Origin: Isotricha intestinalis
Lineage: Eukaryota > Ciliophora > Litostomatea > Vestibuliferida > Isotrichidae
Assembly (NCBI GenBank): GCA_023807065.1
Contig: JAJJLU010000679.1
Location: 1-23,611, forward strand
Direction: 5' to 3'
Length of the DNA: 23,611 nt
Shown: one piece after another, positions 17,949 to 23,611 of the stretch
How the letters are laid out: every line of letters starts with the position of its first letter
How positions within the stretch are numbered: the stretch's first letter is position 1
Notes under the pieces: model-generated
The model's input: only the letters and a program-made list of their open reading frames with translations
Told to the model about the DNA's origin: nothing
The model's database searches: none
Program-made: the position numbers and the translations under genes

Positions 17949-18052
17949 AAATATTTTTTATTAAATAGTAATTTCAAAAATAAAAATTTTAAGAGTAAGT
18001 AAATATAAATTTTTATAAATAATTAAAAAATAAAAAATCCAAAAAAAAAAAA

Positions 18053-19492
18053 ATGTTTCTGGGAGGACCAATGATGGGAGTAATAACAAATTCTTCAATG
18101 AATTCAATGTCATTGAACCAAAATAAACCAAAGAATAATAAAAAAGAATTAAAAGAAGAAGAAAAAAAAGAAAAGATTAAAAAAGAAGAAAAAATAAATA
18201 GAGAAATAATAAAAGATCCAGAAACAGAAGAAATAGAGAAAGAATATGAAGAACAAATAAAACAACAAAAAGAAGAAATAAGAAAAGAGAATTTATTATA
18301 TAAAAGAGAATACATAAGAGAAAATAAAGATCAACATATAATATGTTCAATTGCAGATGGAAGTGAAACTTCAAAACAAGGAATTAAAATAGTTATTGAA
18401 GAATTTCTTCCAAGAATAAAAAATTCAATTTTAATGTGTCCTTTTATTTATGATGAAAAAAATGAAGAATTTTTTAATTGGAGATATCAAAGGAAATTTG
18501 CTTTTAATTATTTTAAAACTTATTTAATTAATACACTTCCTGATGATAGAGGTTATTTAATGATTAATGATAGAAATACTTATTTTTCTCATGAAGTTGT
18601 TCAAATTTATTCTCTTACTGAAAAAAATAATTGTGATTATTTATTTATTGGTTATAATGGATTAAAAGGAGGAATTCAAAAAGAATCTAATATTAATATT
18701 GGATTAGATTATTTATTATGTGAAAGTAAAATTCCTGTTTTTATAATGAAAGATAATTTATTAAGAGGTAAAAAAAATAAAGGATATAAATGGTTAATTT
18801 TAATGGAAAGAACTAATAAAGATTGTTTTCAAGTTTTTGATTATTTTTTCCCTTTAATGGATGTTGAAAAAGATTTTATTTATGGATTAACATTACTTCC
18901 TCGTAATGTTACTATTGATGATATTCAAAAACCTTTTTTTGATAAATTAAAAAAATGTGGATTTAATATTGAGACTCAATGCAAATATGAAAATAAAGAA
19001 TTTATTTCAAAACCCTCTGAATTTTTAAAAGAATTTGTAAATCATAGTTTAACTGATTATTTTGATTTTGTTATTTTTTATAATAATCCTGAAAAATCAA
19101 GAATTCAAAGATTAGAAAGTGAAAATTTGAAATATTTAAATTATATAAATGCAAATATTGGTTTTGTTAATGGCTCACTTGCTAAAAATTTTGATTTTTC
19201 AATTAAAGTAGCTAAGCCTAAGAAAATAGAACCTCCTGTTAGAAAAGAATCTAAAGAAATTGAAAAAGAAAAAGATGAAGAGAAAAAAGAAGAAAAAAAA
19301 GAAGATGAAAAAGTAATTTCAAATCAACAATCAAGAGTTCAAAGTAAAAAACCTACAAATATAAATAATAATAATAAAGATAATAAATCTTCAACAATGA
19401 AAAATAATAATACAAAAAAAAATACAAATTTAAATAAAACAACTAAACCTAATATTCAAAATAAATCTAATGTAAATAAAGGTAAAAAATAA
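18053..19492 (+). CDS. Tandem universal-stress-protein-like domain protein
   Basis: A 479-residue protein. After a charged, helical N-terminus (residues 20-90, Glu/Lys-rich), residues ~94-235 read like a USP domain: HIICSIADGSETSKQGIK (strand 1 with DGS and the following helix), DYLFIGYNGLKGG and, after a gap, GLDYLLCESKIPVFIMKD, the usual end of the fold. A second half (~243-370) repeats the pattern weakly, from YKWLILMERTNKDCFQVFDY to DYFDFVIFYNNPE. The nucleotide-binding GxxG...G(S/T) signature is only partly kept (GLKG then G-Leu, no Ser/Thr). The C-terminal ~85 residues are Lys/Asn/Ser-rich and disordered. USP proteins bind ATP or act as scaffolds under stress; which applies here is unclear. 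The start at MFLGGPMMG is the first ATG after a poly-A stretch. Confidence 0.65.
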   Translation: MFLGGPMMGVITNSSMNSMSLNQNKPKNNKKELKEEEKKEKIKKEEKINREIIKDPETEEIEKEYEEQIKQQKEEIRKENLLYKREYIRENKDQHIICSIADGSETSKQGIKIVIEEFLPRIKNSILMCPFIYDEKNEEFFNWRYQRKFAFNYFKTYLINTLPDDRGYLMINDRNTYFSHEVVQIYSLTEKNNCDYLFIGYNGLKGGIQKESNINIGLDYLLCESKIPVFIMKDNLLRGKKNKGYKWLILMERTNKDCFQVFDYFFPLMDVEKDFIYGLTLLPRNVTIDDIQKPFFDKLKKCGFNIETQCKYENKEFISKPSEFLKEFVNHSLTDYFDFVIFYNNPEKSRIQRLESENLKYLNYINANIGFVNGSLAKNFDFSIKVAKPKKIEPPVRKESKEIEKEKDEEKKEEKKEDEKVISNQQSRVQSKKPTNINNNNKDNKSSTMKNNNTKKNTNLNKTTKPNIQNKSNVNKGKK

Positions 19493-19577
19493 TTAATAAG
19501 GAATTTTTATATTAAATATTATTTATTAAATATTAATTAAAAGTATTATTTATTTTAAAAAAAAAAACAGATTAAAA

Positions 19578-20825
19578 ATGCGTTCATATCAATATTACAT
19601 AAGAAATAGATATATGAGAGATCCAGAAAGAAGACAAATTATTAATAATTACTTAAATGATTATAATTACTTCAACAAAAATAATATTAAAATGAGTAAA
19701 ATAAGAAAAGAAAATATGGATCAGCAAATAAAAATAAAACAAAAAAAAGAAAAAGAATTACATTTGCCAAAAATGTTATATTCTAATATATTTATTGGAA
19801 CAAAACTACCAACTATATCATTAGATAATCAAGAAATAAGATCTAAATCATTTGGAAATATAAGAAGTGAATTTATAGATAATCCAATTCCATTTAATAA
19901 TGAAAGATATGATAAAGAATATATTGAAGAAATGATAAAATTAAATTCCCAAGAAGAAAAATTAAGTAATAGTCATGTTGGAAAGCCAATGTTATTATTT
20001 GATGATATTTATAATTGCGTAGATAATTTAGAATTAAGTGATAAAGAAAAAGAAGAAAAAGAAGAAAGAGAAGAAGAAAATAAAAATAATAAAATTAATG
20101 AAAATTATAATGAAATTAAAAGTAATACTATTGAACAAGCTGTTGCTACTTATACTGAAAGTGATATTAAAAATAATTCAAGAAACAAAAGAGTTATTAA
20201 AGAAGAAGAAGAATTATTTAATCTTCGTTATCCTAAAATAAAAATGTCTTTAGCTACTAATTTAACTGATGATTCAATTGTTCATAAAATATTAGAAGAA
20301 AGAAGAAATTATAAACAGAATTTACAATTTAATGATTATGGTAAATATAAATTTTCAAGAAGAGGTTTAAATTATCCTGAAGTTATTCCTGAAGATAATT
20401 TACCTAATTATAATGGAGATGATAGTAAAGAACATATTTATTTTAATTATAGAAAAAAAGTTAGTAATCCTAATAAAGTTTATACTCCAATTGGTTCTTT
20501 TAATAATAAATTTAATAATGAATTATCAAGAATTTCGCGTTCTTATGGAAAAGAAGAATCAAAAGGAAGATTTATTCAAAATCCTTTAATTAATAGATAT
20601 CAAAATTCAATTCCTTATTATGATATTTATAAAGATATTAAATTTGTTGAAAATAGATATTTAGATAAAGGAAGATACAAATATAAATTACTTCCTTTAA
20701 TTAATGCAAAAATGAGAAATTTTGATAGATTAGGACAAAAAATTTATCAACAAAATATTCAAAAAAGAAATGGGGAATTAGTTCTTAATAGTATTGCTTT
20801 AGATAAATCAAAATTCGGTGTTTAA
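19578..20825 (+). CDS. Unrecognised basic, Tyr/Asn-rich protein
   Basis: A 415-residue protein with no domain I recognise. It starts MRSYQYYIRNRYMRDPERRQ. It contains short ordered-looking segments: LHLPKMLYSNIFIGTKLPT (~65-85), VGKPMLLFDDIYNCVDNLELS (~135-155), IVHKILEERRNYKQN (~235-250), RRGLNYPEVIPEDNLPNY (~260-280) and KYKLLPLINAKMRNFDR near the end. A Glu-rich run lies at ~157-170. It has no signal peptide or membrane span. The dispersed conserved-looking Pro/Tyr motifs in a basic background suggest a filament- or microtubule-associated protein, but this is speculation. It lies 85 bases after the USP-like gene on the same strand. Confidence 0.75.
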   Translation: MRSYQYYIRNRYMRDPERRQIINNYLNDYNYFNKNNIKMSKIRKENMDQQIKIKQKKEKELHLPKMLYSNIFIGTKLPTISLDNQEIRSKSFGNIRSEFIDNPIPFNNERYDKEYIEEMIKLNSQEEKLSNSHVGKPMLLFDDIYNCVDNLELSDKEKEEKEEREEENKNNKINENYNEIKSNTIEQAVATYTESDIKNNSRNKRVIKEEEELFNLRYPKIKMSLATNLTDDSIVHKILEERRNYKQNLQFNDYGKYKFSRRGLNYPEVIPEDNLPNYNGDDSKEHIYFNYRKKVSNPNKVYTPIGSFNNKFNNELSRISRSYGKEESKGRFIQNPLINRYQNSIPYYDIYKDIKFVENRYLDKGRYKYKLLPLINAKMRNFDRLGQKIYQQNIQKRNGELVLNSIALDKSKFGV

Positions 20826-20929
20826 AACATATGTATATAATATAGTACCTTTATTTATAAAACAATTTGTTAAAAAATCTCAATAAAAATAATATTTTTA
20901 ATAAAATTTATTTATTATTTAAAATTTAT

Positions 20930-22363
20930 TTAATTTCCTGGTTTTGGGAATAAGTTTTCATTCACATTATTATTAGGATTTCCAGCATAAGGATTTTGAA
21001 CAACATCATTGTTAGTATTATATGGATTTACATCTCCAGATTCATAAGGATTAGAAGATAGATTATTTGGAGGATCAATAGCAAATGGATTATCTGGTAA
21101 TTTCGAACTATTTTGATTATTTAAATTATTATTTCCAGCATAAGGGTTTTGATTTTGCATACTATTTAATCTATTCATTTGATTATTATTATTATCTCCA
21201 AATGGATTTTGCATTTGACTATTACCATAAGGATTATTATTATTTCCACTATAAGGATTATTAGTATTATTTCCAGTGTAAGGATTATTATGATTTCCAC
21301 CATAAGGATTATTATTATTTCCAGTATAAGGATTATTAATATTCGATGATGTACTTTTGTGGTAATTAGTATTCCCATAAGGATTTTGTGATTTATTTGG
21401 TTGTTGATTAAATGGATTTGTCATTTGATTCCCCATTTGACCATAACCTCCTTTTTTATCATTTGAATTATTTTTTTCATTTGTTATTATAGGAGTACTT
21501 TTTTTATCATTTGTAGAACCAGGAATAATTCCAGTAAGTATAAAATCAGCTTCTGAATCTTTAGCTTTTATATTTGCTTTATTTAATATACTTCTTCCTC
21601 TTAATGAATCTGCAGCATTATAATTAATTGGAGTTTTTTGAAAACCATATTCTAATCTTTTTATTTTTGGTGACACTCCATCAAAATAACTCATAGTTTG
21701 AGCACATTTAACATAAAATAATCTTTCAACTTCTAAAAAATTTCCAACAACTGGAGAAACCATAGTATATCTTAAATCTAATAAATTTTGAATTTTAGCA
21801 TAAACAGCATTAGAGCATTCAACATATGCCAAAGCAGCTTTTCTATATTTTTCTTCATTATTTTCGAATTTCTGAATTTCACTTTCACTTTCTTCTTTTC
21901 CTTTATTAAATTTAGTATTTCTTTCTTTTACTAATTTTTCCATTTTTTCATCATAATGATCATAAGTTTTTCTTAATTCTAATCTTTTTTTAAGATCATT
22001 TTCAACTTCTAAAAATTGTGATTCCCAATTAGAACAACTTTCAGAAACTCTTTTCATAAGATCACAACATTCTAAATAAGCATTTAATAAAGCTCTATGA
22101 GCATTACAAACATCATCCATAAAAGCATAATAATTAGAATTTCTATCAAATACAAGACCAAATGAAGATGATATTTCTTCATACATTGATTTTAATGGTA
22201 ATGTTCTTTGAGGAAATGATGTTATTATTGATCTTATTTGAAATATTTTCTCTTTGGTTAGTTGAAGTTCTTGAACTTTTTTATCAAAATCATAATCTAT
22301 TGTTCGAGGACCTTGAAAACATTCATATGCTTCTTGAGTTATTTTTGACCAGAAATTAGGCAT
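20930..22363 (-). CDS. BAR-domain protein with NPY/NPF repeat tail
   Basis: A 477-residue protein. Residues 1-~240 are a helical bundle beginning with an amphipathic helix (MPNFWSKITQEAYECF) and containing SMYEEISSSFGLVF, AFMDDVCNAHRALLNAYLE, WESQFLEVENDLKKRLELRK and DHYDEKMEKLVKERN, typical of amphiphysin/BIN-like BAR dimers that bind and curve membranes. Residues ~290-477 are Asn-rich, with ten NPY motifs and three NPF motifs (NPFNQQ, NPFGDN, NPFAID). NPF is the classic ligand of EH domains in endocytosis. There is no SH3 domain, which many amphiphysins carry at this end. The gene is convergent with the basic-protein gene and divergent from the aldo/keto reductase (86 bases). A role in endocytosis or tubulation at the cell cortex is likely; BAR assignment is from pattern only. 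Confidence 0.8.
   Translation of the reverse strand: MPNFWSKITQEAYECFQGPRTIDYDFDKKVQELQLTKEKIFQIRSIITSFPQRTLPLKSMYEEISSSFGLVFDRNSNYYAFMDDVCNAHRALLNAYLECCDLMKRVSESCSNWESQFLEVENDLKKRLELRKTYDHYDEKMEKLVKERNTKFNKGKEESESEIQKFENNEEKYRKAALAYVECSNAVYAKIQNLLDLRYTMVSPVVGNFLEVERLFYVKCAQTMSYFDGVSPKIKRLEYGFQKTPINYNAADSLRGRSILNKANIKAKDSEADFILTGIIPGSTNDKKSTPIITNEKNNSNDKKGGYGQMGNQMTNPFNQQPNKSQNPYGNTNYHKSTSSNINNPYTGNNNNPYGGNHNNPYTGNNTNNPYSGNNNNPYGNSQMQNPFGDNNNNQMNRLNSMQNQNPYAGNNNLNNQNSSKLPDNPFAIDPPNNLSSNPYESGDVNPYNTNNDVVQNPYAGNPNNNVNENLFPKPGN
21227..21346 (-). repeat. Tandem 24-nt coding repeat in the BAR protein tail
   Basis: On the plus strand ATAAGGATT (or GTAAGGATT) recurs at 21227, 21251, 21278, 21302 and 21326, a period of 24 bases with one of 27. 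It encodes units of the NNPYxGN type in the BAR protein (minus strand). The unit length suggests slippage or unequal exchange within the coding region, so copy number may vary among alleles. Confidence 0.85.
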
Positions 22364-22449
22364 TTTTTATATTATAAAAAGTATATTTTTCTTATATTTT
22401 GTTAAAAATTATTATTTTTAATGATTTTTGTATCAATTGTTTTTAATAT

Positions 22450-23316
22450 ATGGAAACTGAAATTAAAAATAAAATATCTACAAAAAATAAAATAAAATTA
22501 AATAATGGTATTGAAATTCCAAGTATTGGTTATGGAACATATCAAATAAGAAAAAAAAGTGAAATGGAAAATTCAATTAAAATTGCATATGATAATGGAT
22601 ATAGATTATTTGATACAGCAGTAATGTATGGAAATGAAAATTTAATAGGAAATGCTTTAGTAAAGAATAAAATTCCAAGAGAAGAAATTTTTATAACTAC
22701 AAAAATTCTTCCTTCAGATATGACATATGAAAAAACTAAAAATTCAATAAATGAAAGTTTAAAAAAATTAAAATTAAAATATTTAGATATGGTATTAATT
22801 CATTGGCCTGAAGTAAGAATAAAAGAAAATAGAATTAAAGTTTGGAAAGCTTTAGAAGAATCAGTTAATGAAGGAAAAGTAAAATGTATTGGAGTATCAA
22901 ATTTTCTTATAAGACATTTAAAACATATTTTATCTAATTGTAAAATAAAACCTGTTATAAATCAAATAGAATGTAATCCTTTATATTATGATAAAGAAAC
23001 TATTGATTTTTGTCATATGGAAAATATTATTGTTGAAGCTTATTGTCCTTTAGCTGAATTTAATAGTAAATTAATTAAAAATAAAATTATTAATGATTTA
23101 AGTAATAAATATAATAAAACTGTTCCTCAAATTATTTTAAAGTGGATTATGCAAAAAGGTATTATTCCTTTACCAAAAAGTGTTCATAAAGAATATATTA
23201 TTCAAAATATTAATTTAGATGATTTTGAAATTTCAAATGATGATATGAAGTTAATTGATGGGTTGGAATGTGGATATAAAATTGATTGGGATCCTCATAG
23301 ATTAGAAGATGATTAA
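22450..23316 (+). CDS. Aldo/keto reductase
   Basis: A 288-residue protein with the full aldo/keto reductase barrel. NAD(P)H-dependent enzymes of this family reduce aldehydes and ketones to alcohols. The catalytic tetrad is intact: Asp55 and Tyr60 in FDTAVMYGNE, Lys85 in ITTKILP, and His118 in LIHWPE. Other signatures are NGIEIPSIGYGT at the start, GVSNF and NQIECNP in the middle, and the cofactor-binding IPLPKSVHKEYI near the C-terminus (IPKS motif). Length and motifs fit the bacterial/yeast 2,5-diketogluconate-reductase-like group (AKR3/AKR5 type); the substrate cannot be told. It is the last gene before the telomere, transcribed toward it, 265 bases from the repeats. Cytosolic; no targeting sequence. 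Confidence 0.97.
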   Translation: METEIKNKISTKNKIKLNNGIEIPSIGYGTYQIRKKSEMENSIKIAYDNGYRLFDTAVMYGNENLIGNALVKNKIPREEIFITTKILPSDMTYEKTKNSINESLKKLKLKYLDMVLIHWPEVRIKENRIKVWKALEESVNEGKVKCIGVSNFLIRHLKHILSNCKIKPVINQIECNPLYYDKETIDFCHMENIIVEAYCPLAEFNSKLIKNKIINDLSNKYNKTVPQIILKWIMQKGIIPLPKSVHKEYIIQNINLDDFEISNDDMKLIDGLECGYKIDWDPHRLEDD

Positions 23317-23580
23317 TAAATAAGAATTAAAATTTAAATTTTATTTTAATTTAATTTTTATAAATTTTTATTTAATTATAAATAAAAAATAATCTTAATC
23401 TCAAAATAAATAATTAAAAAAATAATTTATATTTATTTTTGAAAATAGGATTTTAAAATTGAAATTCATTTTTAAAAATTGGAAAAATAAATCTTAAATT
23501 TATATGTTAAAAACAATTTTATAAATTTAATAATAAAAAATGTTAAAATATTGTGAAAAAGAAAAAATAAATTTTATTTA
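23317..23580. other. Short subtelomeric spacer
   Basis: About 264 bases of almost pure A+T between the aldo/keto reductase stop codon and the telomere-like repeats. It must contain the gene's 3' end. There are no repeats, open frames or other elements in it, which is unusually simple for a subtelomere and fits ciliate macronuclear chromosomes. Confidence 0.6.
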
Positions 23581-23611
23581 ATTTGGGGATGGGGATTGGG
23601 GATTGGGGATT
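23581..23611 (+). repeat. Telomere-like repeat (ATTGGGG units)
   Basis: The window ends ATTTGGGG-ATGGGG-ATTGGGG-ATTGGGG-ATT: four G-quartet units with spacers ATTT, AT, ATT, ATT. The first two are slightly irregular and the last are perfect. The G-rich strand points outward at the 3' end, as telomerase-made repeats do. In a window this poor in G this run is striking. It marks a chromosome end, or the site of telomere addition. Confidence 0.88.

Noticed and set aside
19480..19500. Very short (19-nt) intron GTAAAAAATAATTAATAAG at the end of the USP-like gene
   Set aside because: Splicing would add only about nine A/T-driven residues before a stop, with no coding-like signal.
1..23611. tRNA, rRNA, CRISPR, insertion sequence, phage or bacterial operon features
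   Set aside because: I found no GC-richer cloverleaf-like patch, no spaced direct repeats, no transposase or integrase motifs and no Shine-Dalgarno-led gene arrays.

Overview
The window is a eukaryotic, extremely A+T-rich and gene-dense stretch that appears to run into the end of a chromosome. The last ~31 bases are G-rich telomere-like repeats (ATTGGGG units), preceded by only ~265 bases of featureless subtelomere. Open genes end in TAA (one in TAG) and use CAA for Gln with no internal TAA/TAG/TGA, so the nuclear code looks standard. One 40-nt intron is clear and one or two longer ones are possible. A compact telomere-capped layout, tiny intron, G4-type telomere unit and standard code together suggest a ciliate macronuclear chromosome, most plausibly a litostome such as a rumen ciliate. 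This assignment is inference; I cannot search a database.

Layout, left to right: a protein-kinase 5' fragment (minus, runs off the left edge) with a changed catalytic loop; a decayed midasin-like multi-AAA ATPase gene (plus, ~639-2854) full of stops and frame changes; a putatively myristoylated VPS9-like protein (plus); a long coiled-coil protein with one intron (minus); a type III phosphatidylinositol 4-kinase of the beta/Pik1 class (plus); a small protein with two HMG boxes (plus); a protein with a C-terminal CaaX motif (minus); a conserved-looking protein of unknown function with a Glu/Lys tract and a probable extra 3' exon (plus); an ER-type thioredoxin membrane protein (plus); a Sec14/CRAL-TRIO protein (plus); a tandem universal-stress-like protein (plus); an unrecognised basic protein (plus); a BAR-domain protein with an NPY/NPF repeat tail (minus); and an aldo/keto reductase (plus), the last gene before the telomere.

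Several genes belong to membrane traffic and phosphoinositide biology: Rab5-GEF-like VPS9, PI4K-beta, Sec14-like lipid transfer, and BAR with NPF motifs. Eukaryotic genes are not in operons here, so the proximity may be chance. No tRNA, rRNA, CRISPR, phage, transposon or bacterial operon structure was seen.
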